Assembly (NCBI GenBank): GCA_017853915.1
Contig: JAFMIS010000075.1
Coordinates: forward strand, 1-9,690
Direction: 5' to 3'
Origin: a bacterium
GTDB lineage: Bacteria; Bdellovibrionota_C; UBA2361; OMII01
DNA: 9,690 bases
The first letter of the stretch is position 1. Each line of letters begins with the position of its first letter. Made by a program: the position numbers and the translations under genes. The notes beneath the pieces are model-generated. The model was not told the DNA's origin, ran no database searches, and was given only the letters and a program-made list of their open reading frames with translations. This document shows positions 1-5,512 of this stretch, piece by piece.

Positions 1-1
1 G

Positions 2-82
2 GGTCTGCAGGTCACGATAATCAAGGATATCACGCCGGTTCCGCACAACGGATGCCGAGCGAGAAAGAGTCGTCGCGTTTAA
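2..82 (+). CDS. rpsK: 30S ribosomal protein S11, C-terminal end (partial)
   Basis: Frame 2 reads 26 residues and then TAA at 80-82. The peptide contains ITPVPHNGCR followed by a basic end (ARKSRRV), which is the conserved C-terminus of S11, a protein of the 30S platform near the mRNA exit and anti-Shine-Dalgarno helix. The start lies upstream of the window. rpsD follows after 22 nt, the normal order of the alpha operon (rpsM-rpsK-rpsD-rpoA-rplQ), so the two are almost certainly co-transcribed. The fragment is too short to judge anything else about the protein. Confidence 0.93.
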   Translation, partial: GLQVTIIKDITPVPHNGCRARKSRRV

Positions 83-87
83 GTTTT

Positions 88-95
88 AGGAGAGG
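88..95 (+). promoter_or_regulatory. Shine-Dalgarno of rpsD
   Basis: AGGAGAGG ends 9 nt before the ATG at 105. It is a strong site and fixes the start of rpsD, and the S4 family N-terminus (MARY) agrees. Confidence 0.8.
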
Positions 96-104
96 ACGAT
101 AGTC

Positions 105-731
105 ATGGCAAGGTATTGCGGATCAGTTTGTCGCCTGTGTCGCCGAGAGGGAGAGAAACTCTTCCTGAAGGGTGAGCGTTGTTACACAGGTAAGTGTGCG
201 GTAGAGAAGAGAGAGGGTGGTCCAGGACAGCACGGTCGTGGCCGTCAAGCCTTCTCGAACTTCAAGATTCAGCTTCGTGAGAAGCAGAAGGTTAAGCGTT
301 CGTATGGTCTTCTTGAGACCAAGTTTCGTGATACCTTTGATCGCGCTTCGCGCGCTAAGGGTGTGACAGGAACTGAGCTCCTCGTACTCCTTGAGAGGCG
401 TTTGGATAATGTTGTGTACCGTATCGGTCTCGGCTCTTCGCGTCGCCAAGCCCGTCAGATCGTTAATCACGGACACGTTTTGGTTAATGGTAAGCGCGTC
501 TCGATTCCTTCGTACTGCGTATCCCCAGGGGATGTAGTCGAGGTAGCCGAGGCAAGCAAGAAGAATCCTCTGGTTATCGCGGCCATGGAAGCGGCGAAGT
601 CGAGGAATATTCCGGAGTGGCTCTCGTTGGATCAGGCCGCGGTTCGTGGAACCGTGAATTCTGTTCCGACTCGTGAGCAGCTCCCGCCGACCATTCGCGA
701 GCAGTTGATTGTAGAATTGTATTCACGGTAG
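105..731 (+). CDS. rpsD: 30S ribosomal protein S4, zinc-binding form
   Basis: The 208-residue length is normal for S4, a primary 16S rRNA-binding protein that starts 30S body assembly and is often the autogenous regulator of its operon. The N-terminal domain (about 1-95) has Cys9, Cys12, Cys26 and Cys31, the spacing of the zinc-binding (C+) form known from Thermus and Bacillus; Cys5 is an extra cysteine. The S4 RNA-binding fold spans about 96-160, with RRLDNVVYRIG and the VNHGHVLVNGKRV turn. The C-terminus ends in VELYSR, as expected. The start has a strong Shine-Dalgarno at 88-95. It lies between rpsK and rpoA. Autogenous control by S4 is known in other bacteria but is only an inference here. 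Nothing is truncated. Confidence 0.98.
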   Translation: MARYCGSVCRLCRREGEKLFLKGERCYTGKCAVEKREGGPGQHGRGRQAFSNFKIQLREKQKVKRSYGLLETKFRDTFDRASRAKGVTGTELLVLLERRLDNVVYRIGLGSSRRQARQIVNHGHVLVNGKRVSIPSYCVSPGDVVEVAEASKKNPLVIAAMEAAKSRNIPEWLSLDQAAVRGTVNSVPTREQLPPTIREQLIVELYSR

Positions 732-744
732 TTCAGGCTAACGT

Positions 745-781
745 CTCTCTTGAAAGCTCCCCATAGGGGCTCGAGGGAGAG
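745..781 (+). other. Stem-loop in the rpsD-rpoA intercistronic RNA
   Basis: CTCTCTT (745-751) can pair with GGGAGAG (775-781), counting two G-U pairs. Inside it, CCCC (759-762) pairs with GGGG (766-769) around a 3-nt loop. No T tract follows, so it is not an ordinary intrinsic terminator. It could be an RNA-processing or stability element, or a protein-binding site. Only the pairing is seen; the function is inferred. Confidence 0.45.
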
Positions 782-813
782 GGGTTGCTAAATGGTTTAC
801 GTATTAAACTTAT

Positions 814-817
814 AGGA
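814..817 (+). promoter_or_regulatory. Shine-Dalgarno that favours the second rpoA ATG
   Basis: AGGA at 814-817 overlaps the first in-frame ATG (817) but lies 8 nt before the second (826). Ribosome spacing therefore favours initiation at 826. Confidence 0.6.
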
Positions 818-825
818 TGAGAGAC

Positions 826-1842
826 ATGAAGAAGGTCAGTCTCAAGGACTTAATCAGCCCAAACAGAGTAGAAGTAGAAGGCGCGACAGCAGATAGCCGA
901 TACGGAAAGTTCATCGCCGAGCCGCTTGAGCGCGGATTCGGAATGACGATCGGAACGGCAGTGCGTCGAGTGTTGCTCTCCTCGCTCCAGGGCGCGGCGA
1001 TCACCTCGATTCGCATCGACAACGTCTCTCATGAGTTCTCGACGATCCCAGGGGTTGTTGAGGATGTTACTGAGCTTTCGCTCAACTTGAAGGAAGTTGT
1101 TCTCCGTCTTGAGGACAAAGAGGAGGCGATTCTTCATGTGGAGGCACAGGGCCCAGGCAAGCTTACCGCTGGAATGCTTCAAGGCGATCCGGCCGTTGGC
1201 GTGTTGAACCCAGAGCTCGTCATCGCTACTCTTGGAGAGGGCGCAAGTATCAGGATGGAAGTATCGGTTAAGGTTGGACGTGGTTATGTTCCTGCCGAGA
1301 AGAACAAGGTTGAGGGTGCTCCAGTAGGAACCATCTTCATTGACTCGATCTTCTCGCCAGTTCGTCGCGTAAACCTCGCGGTAACGAATGCGCGCGTAGG
1401 TCAGCGCACTGACTACGACAAACTCGCTATGGAGATCTGGACGAATGGGAGCATTGATCCACGTTCAGCTGTCGCACAAGCCGCGCACATCCTCGTTGAT
1501 CAGCTCGGTATCTTCGTCGGACAGGATCTGATCGTTGAGCGAGAGGAGCCTAAGAGTGAGGAGCCCTCGAAGCGTTGGAATGACAACCTCTTCCGCAGAA
1601 TCGATGAGCTTGAGCTCAGTGTTCGCTCGGCCAACTGCCTTGAGAATGCCGATATCAAGTACATCGGCGAGCTCGTTCAGAGAACAGAAGCTGAGATGCT
1701 CCGCACGAAGAACTTTGGTCGTAAGTCTCTTAACGAGATCAAAGAGATCCTCTCTGAGATGGGCCTCTCCTTGGGATTGAAGCTTGAGGAGTTCCCGTCA
1801 CGACGAGACCTCGATCAGATGAAAGAGCAAACTGATCACTAA
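826..1842 (+). CDS. rpoA: DNA-directed RNA polymerase subunit alpha
   Basis: This is the alpha subunit: its dimer nucleates polymerase assembly and its C-terminal domain contacts UP elements and activators. From ATG 826 it is 338 residues, close to the E. coli 329. The N-terminal domain (about 1-233) carries the RGFGMTIG and VRRVLLSS dimer-interface motifs. A charged linker (EREEPKSEEP) leads to the C-terminal domain (about 250-320). Arg267, Asn270, Cys271, Gly298, Lys300, Ser301 and Glu304 match E. coli Arg265, Asn268, Cys269, Gly296, Lys298, Ser299 and Glu302, so UP-element binding should be intact. A short acidic and basic tail follows. An upstream in-frame ATG at 817 would add three residues but lacks a usable Shine-Dalgarno. 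rplQ follows 16 nt after the stop. Confidence 0.98.
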   Translation: MKKVSLKDLISPNRVEVEGATADSRYGKFIAEPLERGFGMTIGTAVRRVLLSSLQGAAITSIRIDNVSHEFSTIPGVVEDVTELSLNLKEVVLRLEDKEEAILHVEAQGPGKLTAGMLQGDPAVGVLNPELVIATLGEGASIRMEVSVKVGRGYVPAEKNKVEGAPVGTIFIDSIFSPVRRVNLAVTNARVGQRTDYDKLAMEIWTNGSIDPRSAVAQAAHILVDQLGIFVGQDLIVEREEPKSEEPSKRWNDNLFRRIDELELSVRSANCLENADIKYIGELVQRTEAEMLRTKNFGRKSLNEIKEILSEMGLSLGLKLEEFPSRRDLDQMKEQTDH

Positions 1843-1846
1843 TTGA

Positions 1847-1854
1847 TAAGGAAG
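1847..1854 (+). promoter_or_regulatory. Shine-Dalgarno of rplQ
   Basis: TAAGGAAG lies just after the rpoA stop and 4 nt before the rplQ ATG at 1859. It sets the start of L17 at the conserved MRH. Confidence 0.75.
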
Positions 1855-1858
1855 TACT

Positions 1859-2362
1859 ATGAGGCATGGAAAGGGTCTTAGGCAGTTAAGTAGGTCCACG
1901 AGCCATCGTCGGGCGTTGTTGCGAAATCTCGCCACATCGTTCATCAAACATGAGCGGTATGAGACGACTGTTCAGAAAGCGAAAGAGATTCGCCCAGTAG
2001 TGGAGCGGTTGATAACGTTGGGTAAGAACGACACCCTCGCGGCTCGTCGTCAAGCCTACAGCTACCTGACAGACAAGGCGGTTGTTCATAAGCTTTTTAC
2101 CGATGTTGGTCCTCGTTGCGCTAGTCGTAATGGTGGCTATACCCGCATCGTTCGCACCCGTTTCCGTAATGGTGACGCGGCTCAGCTGGCAGTTATAGAG
2201 CTCGTTGATCGTGCTACTACGGGTAAGGCCGAAAAGAAGGCTGACGCTACCAAGGCTCCGAAAAAGGCGCCGGCGAAGAAGGCCACAGAGAAGAAAACCT
2301 CTGAAAAGAAGACGACTGAAAAGAAGTCTTCAACCAAAAAGGCTACTGAGAAGAAGGCCTAA
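1859..2362 (+). CDS. rplQ: 50S ribosomal protein L17 with lysine-rich C-terminal tail
   Basis: L17 binds 23S rRNA on the solvent side of the 50S subunit near the tunnel exit. Residues 1 to about 118 are the full L17 core: MRHGKGLRQLSR, SHRRALLRNLATS, LITLGK and NGGYTRIVRT are recognisable. Residues 121-167 form an added tail of Lys, Ala, Thr, Glu and Ser, with 18 lysines in 47 positions and a KKxxE-type repeat from residue 140. Tails of this style occur on L17 in several lineages. This one is probably disordered and may make electrostatic rRNA contacts, which is inference. The gene is last in the alpha operon; its TAA at 2360-2362 precedes the terminator stem by about 30 nt. Confidence 0.97.
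   Translation: MRHGKGLRQLSRSTSHRRALLRNLATSFIKHERYETTVQKAKEIRPVVERLITLGKNDTLAARRQAYSYLTDKAVVHKLFTDVGPRCASRNGGYTRIVRTRFRNGDAAQLAVIELVDRATTGKAEKKADATKAPKKAPAKKATEKKTSEKKTTEKKSSTKKATEKKA
2276..2359 (+). repeat. Degenerate 15-bp tandem repeat encoding KKxxE
   Basis: Five successive units (KKATE, KKTSE, KKTTE, KKSST, KKATE) and a final KKA encode the end of L17. At DNA level each unit is roughly AAGAAGNCNNCNGAN with many third-base and serine/threonine changes. It probably expanded by slippage and then diverged. The unit count could vary between strains. Confidence 0.7.
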
Positions 2363-2392
2363 TTGGTGTAGCGCGTAGGGGCGCCACGCAGG

Positions 2393-2431
2393 ACCGCCGT
2401 GGGTACTCATAAGAGGCCCCGGCGGTTTTTT
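2393..2431 (+). terminator. Intrinsic terminator of the alpha operon
   Basis: ACCGCCG (2393-2399) pairs with CGGCGGT (2420-2426). The stem continues with GGG (2401-2403) against CCC (2417-2419) across a one-base bulge. A run of six T's (2426-2431) follows. It lies about 30 nt after the rplQ stop, so it ends the ribosomal-protein transcript and separates it from the genes that follow. Confidence 0.9.
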
Positions 2432-2536
2432 ATTTGTGCCACATTGCCCCGTGTCCAGCTAGCCCTGATGGGGTATGGTACCTCTGGAGTGAGGAGCTCA
2501 GGGGCCTTAAATCCCACAGAGATAGCGATAGAGACC

Positions 2537-2902
2537 ATGACAACATCAAAGAGTGGCAGAGAAGCTCGCCTAGTCCTGGAGTCCGGTAAGGCGGCTATAA
2601 AAGCGCTTCGAGAGGAATCCGCTGAGGCTCTTGATCGATTGCAGGACTACACCGAACGTTTTGAGGTCTGGCAGCGGGAATGGAAAGGTGCGAGCGCGGA
2701 ACGCGAAACTCTTGCTCGGAGAGACGCTGAAATTGGGAGGCGGATAGCCGAACAGCATGCTACTGTCATCCAGTTGGCGCAGAGGTTGCGGGACTCGATG
2801 GAGCACTCGTTGAAAAATCTGCGTGGTTGGACCAAGGGGCTCCGGGCCTATGTGGATCACTTCCCGAAGCGTCTTGGCACGATGAAGCCTCGTAAGGGTT
2901 AG
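2537..2902 (+). CDS. Hypothetical charged helical protein upstream of lptE-like gene
   Basis: I do not recognise this family. From the ATG at 2537 it has 121 residues, rich in Arg, Lys, Glu and Ala. A long stretch (about residues 5-95) looks amphipathic and helical, possibly a coiled coil, and the end is basic (PKRLGTMKPRKG). There is no signal peptide or membrane segment. The open frame extends up to 2399, but that would place the N-terminus inside the terminator hairpin, and the upstream codons look non-coding. ATG 2469 is a second option. Neither start has a good Shine-Dalgarno (only a weak GAGA before 2537), so the start is uncertain. The stop is 4 nt before the lipoprotein gene, which suggests co-transcription and perhaps translational coupling. 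No convincing promoter was found between 2436 and 2536. Confidence 0.65.
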   Translation: MTTSKSGREARLVLESGKAAIKALREESAEALDRLQDYTERFEVWQREWKGASAERETLARRDAEIGRRIAEQHATVIQLAQRLRDSMEHSLKNLRGWTKGLRAYVDHFPKRLGTMKPRKG

Positions 2903-2906
2903 AGCT

Positions 2907-3503
2907 ATGAAACATTTCTCGCTTTTCGTTGGTATGATCTTTTCTTCGCTGGCGCTGTGCTCGTGTGGGTACACCCTGCGAGGAAGTGGTAGTGCGCTGC
3001 CTCCGGACGTTAAGAATATTTACATTCCTCAAGTCGATAACAACTCTACAAAGCTCGGATTAGCGATTGTGCTGACGGATTCATTGCGTGACGAGTTCGA
3101 TAGCTATGGAACTATCTCGGTAGTCGATAATCAAAATGAGGCGGACGCGGTGCTCAAGGTTCGTATCGTTGACGTCAAAGATACGACGAGCGCTGTTCGA
3201 GCTGATTCAAATACCGCTCTGCAGATGCAGACCACGATGTTCCTTACCGGTGAATTGCGACGAGTGACAGGGCCAGTGCTGTGGAGGGATAATCAGATTC
3301 GCGTCACTCAGACGTTCGGCGCCGATAGCTCGGTGGTTGTTACGAGTTCGGCGGCCTTCGCGGGGGGCTCGATCTCCTCCCAGGATCTTTCGAACTTGAG
3401 CAGTCGTGAAGTCTCTCGAGGTCAGGAAGCAAGTGCCCTGAGCGCTTTATCTGATGATGCTTCGCGTCAGATCTACGATAAGTCGATAGCCCCGGATTTC
3501 TAA
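2907..3503 (+). CDS. lptE: LptE-like LPS-assembly lipoprotein
   Basis: A lipoprotein signal peptide (residues 1-19, hydrophobic 6-17) ends in a lipobox-like LCS before Cys20. The mature start CGYTLRG is typical of LptE (CGYxLRG). The next part, with LPPDVKNIYIPQVDNNS and a helix containing LTDSLRDEF, fits the LptE fold of beta strands packed on helices. Known LptE plugs the LptD barrel in the outer membrane and helps place LPS on the cell surface. The 198 residues are near the family size. A Shine-Dalgarno-like AAGGG lies 8 nt before the ATG. LptE is often near leuS or holA in proteobacteria; here it sits behind an unknown helical protein and before an acetyltransferase. Family membership rests on the lipobox and N-terminal motif. 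LptD was not seen. Confidence 0.72.
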   Translation: MKHFSLFVGMIFSSLALCSCGYTLRGSGSALPPDVKNIYIPQVDNNSTKLGLAIVLTDSLRDEFDSYGTISVVDNQNEADAVLKVRIVDVKDTTSAVRADSNTALQMQTTMFLTGELRRVTGPVLWRDNQIRVTQTFGADSSVVVTSSAAFAGGSISSQDLSNLSSREVSRGQEASALSALSDDASRQIYDKSIAPDF

Positions 3504-3520
3504 CTCTTCAACGAATTCTC

Positions 3521-4189
3521 ATGTACACGATTTATCGGCACTATCGGGGCATGCTGTACATGTGTGTCGGCACAGCCGTGCACTCTGAGAGTCTTGAGCC
3601 GCACGAGGTATATCGGTGTCTTTACGATAACGAGGTTGGACGCACCTGGGTCCGGCCTCAAGCGATGTTCCATGAGAAGATCGCGAACGGAGATGATCGC
3701 TTTACGCCCGTGGGGCGATTTCGGCGCGCGGCTCCCCGCGAGGAGGCAGAGATTATCTCGTTTGGATTTGATGTCTGGGGGGAGGGAAAAACTCTTCAGG
3801 AGTATGTTGCCCAGTCCCTGGCGGTCGGTCGAGAGCAGCGAGCAGAGCGTTTCATGTTTGAGGGGCTCGATGGTCGTCGCTTGTCGAAAGTGAACGTACT
3901 TCGATTCGCTGATGGACTGGTTGGATTCGCGTCTCTCGCGACGCGCCCGCAGGAGCGGGGCCAAGGGTATGGTAGTATCGTCCTACGCGCGGCTATGGAG
4001 ATGGCGCGTCTTGAGAACGCTGATACGCGATTCCTCCTATTCTCAGAGGTTAAGCCGGAGATCTATGAGAGACTCGGCTTTCACGTGCTCGATGACACTG
4101 TGCAGCGGTTTAAGCCTTCCCTCGCGATGGCCACCGGTTCGCTGCCGCTATCGCCTGACGAGTTAGTGTTCCTGGAGAATTACTTCTAG
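3521..4189 (+). CDS. DUF1653 domain fused to GNAT N-acetyltransferase
   Basis: Residues 1 to about 64 look like a complete DUF1653 domain, normally a stand-alone protein of about 70 residues of unknown function: YRHYRGMLY, AVHSESLEPHEVYRCLY, WVRPQAMF and FTPV are its hallmarks. Residues about 78-200 form a GNAT fold. The acetyl-CoA pyrophosphate loop is R146-G-Q-G-Y-G151, in a strand-loop-helix context, and YERLGF (182-187) is the usual late GNAT motif. The product should be cytoplasmic; the acetyl acceptor is unknown. The start is set by the DUF1653 motif, which begins at residue 2. There is no clear Shine-Dalgarno before it, so translation may depend on the upstream gene, whose stop is 17 nt away. 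The catalytic base cannot be named from sequence alone. Confidence 0.75.
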   Translation: MYTIYRHYRGMLYMCVGTAVHSESLEPHEVYRCLYDNEVGRTWVRPQAMFHEKIANGDDRFTPVGRFRRAAPREEAEIISFGFDVWGEGKTLQEYVAQSLAVGREQRAERFMFEGLDGRRLSKVNVLRFADGLVGFASLATRPQERGQGYGSIVLRAAMEMARLENADTRFLLFSEVKPEIYERLGFHVLDDTVQRFKPSLAMATGSLPLSPDELVFLENYF

Positions 4190-4335
4190 GCCGGTAGTTC
4201 GGGCGTTGATTGCGCGAAATATGCCGTCTAGACCTGATTGGAGTCCGTGATAGCAGGGGAGTGAACAAGGCTCCGTCGCGAGCATTTTTAGAGTTTAGAC
4301 GAAACGAGGCGGAGAAGGCGAAAAACCGGAGGCGT

Positions 4336-4363
4336 ATCCTCCGAAATACGTTGAGGATTTTTT
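4336..4363 (+). terminator. Possible terminator or attenuator hairpin
   Basis: ATCCTC (4336-4341) pairs with GAGGAT (4353-4358) around an 11-nt loop, followed by T's at 4358-4363. The stem is only 6 bp, so it is modest. It competes with a second stem, CGGAGG (4327-4332) with CCTCCG (4338-4343). It may simply end the lipoprotein-acetyltransferase transcript about 150 nt after its last stop. A regulated switch is the alternative. Confidence 0.4.
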
Positions 4364-4425
4364 CTCCCTCTGCAACGAGATTGCAGTCAAACTATTACAA
4401 TCGACAGCAGGAGATCTTTCTTCAC

Positions 4426-4448
4426 CACCCTGCTACACTTCAGGGGTG
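4426..4448. repeat. Inverted repeat over a possible extended -10
   Basis: CACCCTG (4426-4432) and CAGGGGTG (4441-4448) are inverted copies apart from one bulged G. TGCTACACT (4431-4439) lies across the left arm and loop and resembles an extended -10 (TGnTATAAT-like), without a good -35. A promoter here would give a leader of roughly 30 nt before the ATG at 4475. The repeat could be an operator or a 5' RNA hairpin. Confidence 0.3.
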
Positions 4449-4474
4449 AGATTGTTGAATCTATTGGAGTTGCT

Positions 4475-4975
4475 ATGTTACCCACGACTTTTTCTAACGT
4501 TCATGATGCCTTTCAGGGGGCGAAGAATCTTAACGCCGCGTTAAAGAACTTCATTAAACGCGAGGGTAATAATGGTGGACAGGTCGTCTCCTTCGCCAAA
4601 GATTTCCGGGGTGTCGTGAGTTCAGGACGAGCTCCGGCAGTGCAGCTTTTCATTGAAAAGAACTATCCGGCTAAAGAGTTTCTCTTTTTAGGAGTGGCGC
4701 GCTACGCGTTCCCGGAGTTGGTAGAATCAAGCGTTGGTCGAATAATTGAAAAGTACGCCGATGATTTTAATACTACCTATGAGCGGGGTGAGGCGGGAAT
4801 CTCCGTAAAAAACGCGGCAGCCTTTAAAAAGATCGCCAAGGACGTGCTCTCTATTATTCGGGAGGATATCAAAGCGGCCGGTTTTGGTTCTAATCCATTC
4901 CTTGAGAACGCGCTTCTCGCGAGTGTCTTTGAGGTCGAGGTGCTTGCCGAAGTTATGAAGGTCCTTGAGGCCTAG
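4475..4975 (+). CDS. Hypothetical protein, 166 residues, no Cys or Trp
   Basis: I do not recognise this family. The ATG at 4475 has GGAG (4466-4469) 5 nt upstream, which supports it as a real gene. There is no signal peptide or membrane segment, so a soluble cytoplasmic protein is likely. Predicted from composition, it is mainly helical. Glycine and asparagine appear at a probable loop (REGNNGGQ, 29-36), and the C-terminus is a hydrophobic acidic helix (LLASVFEVEVLAEVMKVLEA). It contains neither Cys nor Trp. It stands alone: 285 bp of gap upstream and 171 bp containing a promoter downstream. Codon use resembles the flanking genes, so there is no sign of recent transfer. No role can be assigned. 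Confidence 0.75.
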   Translation: MLPTTFSNVHDAFQGAKNLNAALKNFIKREGNNGGQVVSFAKDFRGVVSSGRAPAVQLFIEKNYPAKEFLFLGVARYAFPELVESSVGRIIEKYADDFNTTYERGEAGISVKNAAAFKKIAKDVLSIIREDIKAAGFGSNPFLENALLASVFEVEVLAEVMKVLEA

Positions 4976-5048
4976 CCCTCCTTGGGTAACCTACTGTAAA
5001 AGTTGTGCATTGTGGCGTTGGGTATATCCACCGATAGAGGTTTTACTC

Positions 5049-5077
5049 TTGAACAGCTATTCATATATACATATATT
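5049..5077 (+). promoter_or_regulatory. Promoter of the arsR-exporter operon
   Basis: TTGAAC (5049-5054) and TATATT (5072-5077) stand 17 bp apart. They match the sigma-70 consensus at 4 and 5 of 6 positions. Transcription would start near 5084, giving a leader of about 60 nt before the ATG at 5147. The -10 lies within the left arm of the inverted repeat at 5070-5087, so a bound repressor would block polymerase. Confidence 0.65.
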
Positions 5078-5088
5078 TGAATATATGA
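5058..5088. promoter_or_regulatory. Likely ArsR-family operator (AT-rich inverted repeats)
   Basis: CATATATT-TG-AATATATG (5070-5087) is a perfect 8-2-8 inverted repeat. Two overlapping pairs exist as well: TATTCA (5058-5063) with TGAATA (5078-5083), and TCATATAT (5061-5068) with ATATATGA (5081-5088). TGAAnn/TATTCA-type half sites are known for SmtB/ArsR operators. The site is in the promoter of an ArsR-family gene, so autoregulation is the simple reading. Confidence 0.65.
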
Positions 5089-5146
5089 GTCTGAGCGATC
5101 GGGGGCCAGAAACCCGAGAGTCGGAAAATATAGAAAGGTAGGTCGC

Positions 5147-5503
5147 ATGCCGCAACAAGCCCTCGTAGCCCAACAATTAGCCGAGATATTGTCTGTCATA
5201 GCTCATCCACAACGAATCCGTATCATCGAAGAGTTGGGCGCCCACAGTTTGGATGTGCATACTCTGGCAGAGACATTAAATTTAAGGCAATCAACCGTGT
5301 CTCAGCACCTGGCGCAGCTCAGGTCCAAAGGCATCGCTGTTGCCGCGCGGGACGGAAGATCCGTCAGATATTCGCTGGCGCGTACGTGGTTGGCGAATTG
5401 GCTTGTTGAGGGTGTGCAGTTGCTCGAATTGCAGAATTCCAAATCAGCGAAGATTATGCAGGCGGCGAAGGCGGTGCGTAAGATATGGCGAGTTAAGGAG
5501 TAA
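5147..5503 (+). CDS. ArsR/SmtB-family repressor without cysteines
   Basis: This 118-residue protein has the size and winged-helix fold of ArsR/SmtB dimeric repressors. The N-terminal part LAEILSVIAHPQRIRIIEEL (11-30) is the standard ADPTRLRIL-type region. The recognition helix is about 43-58 (NLRQSTVSQHLAQL), and the wing contains AARDGRSVRYSL (66-77). It has no Cys. At the usual alpha-3 metal motif (ELCVCDL) it reads SLDVHTL, with Asp36 and His38 in place of the two cysteines, and no alpha-5 DxH site is visible. It is therefore neither a classic As/Cd sensor nor a thiol sensor of the BigR/SqrR type. AAAGG lies upstream of the ATG. It is the first gene of the exporter operon and probably represses it. 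The inducer is unknown. Confidence 0.9.
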   Translation: MPQQALVAQQLAEILSVIAHPQRIRIIEELGAHSLDVHTLAETLNLRQSTVSQHLAQLRSKGIAVAARDGRSVRYSLARTWLANWLVEGVQLLELQNSKSAKIMQAAKAVRKIWRVKE

Positions 5504-5507
5504 GGAG
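5495..5507 (+). promoter_or_regulatory. Tandem Shine-Dalgarno at the arsR-ABC junction
   Basis: AAGGAG occurs twice (5495-5500 and 5502-5507); the second overlaps the arsR stop codon. The first suits a GTG start at 5507 (6-nt gap) and the second an ATG at 5513 (5-nt gap). The pairing suggests strong translation of the ABC gene and links it to arsR termination. Confidence 0.6.
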
Positions 5508-5512
5508 TGAGT

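Larger units (their letters stand above)
4190..4474. other. 285-bp gap without a credible gene
   Basis: The only open frame here (TTG start at 4210, 79 residues) has a rare start, no Shine-Dalgarno and no coding look. The stretch holds a weak GCTC/GAGC hairpin followed by five T's (4270-4289), a pair of overlapping hairpins ending in six T's (4327-4363), and an inverted repeat over a possible -10 (4426-4448). It probably ends one transcript and starts the next. Confidence 0.5.

Noticed and set aside
785..815. A separate promoter for rpoA (TTGCTA with TAAACT)
   Set aside because: The spacing is only 14 bp, and the alternative -10 (TTATAG) gives 19 bp with a poor match; co-transcription with rpsD is simpler.
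2399..2536. A longer N-terminus for the gene before the lptE-like gene
   Set aside because: A start at 2399 would lie inside the terminator hairpin of the alpha operon, and the extra residues look like translated non-coding DNA.
4396..4401. TACAAT as the -10 of the orphan gene
   Set aside because: No acceptable -35 lies 16-18 bp upstream; TTGCAG is only 9 bp away.
4210..4449. A 79-codon open frame with a TTG start in the gap after the acetyltransferase
   Set aside because: It has a rare start, no Shine-Dalgarno and a composition unlike the neighbouring proteins, and it covers hairpins and a T tract.
5003..5028. TTGTGC and TATATC as a promoter upstream of arsR
   Set aside because: The spacing is 14 bp, too short; the TTGAAC/TATATT pair downstream is better and sits in the operator.
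5099..5117. TCGGG/CCCGA hairpin in the arsR leader
   Set aside because: Only 5 bp with a 9-nt loop and no T tract; not distinguishable from chance.
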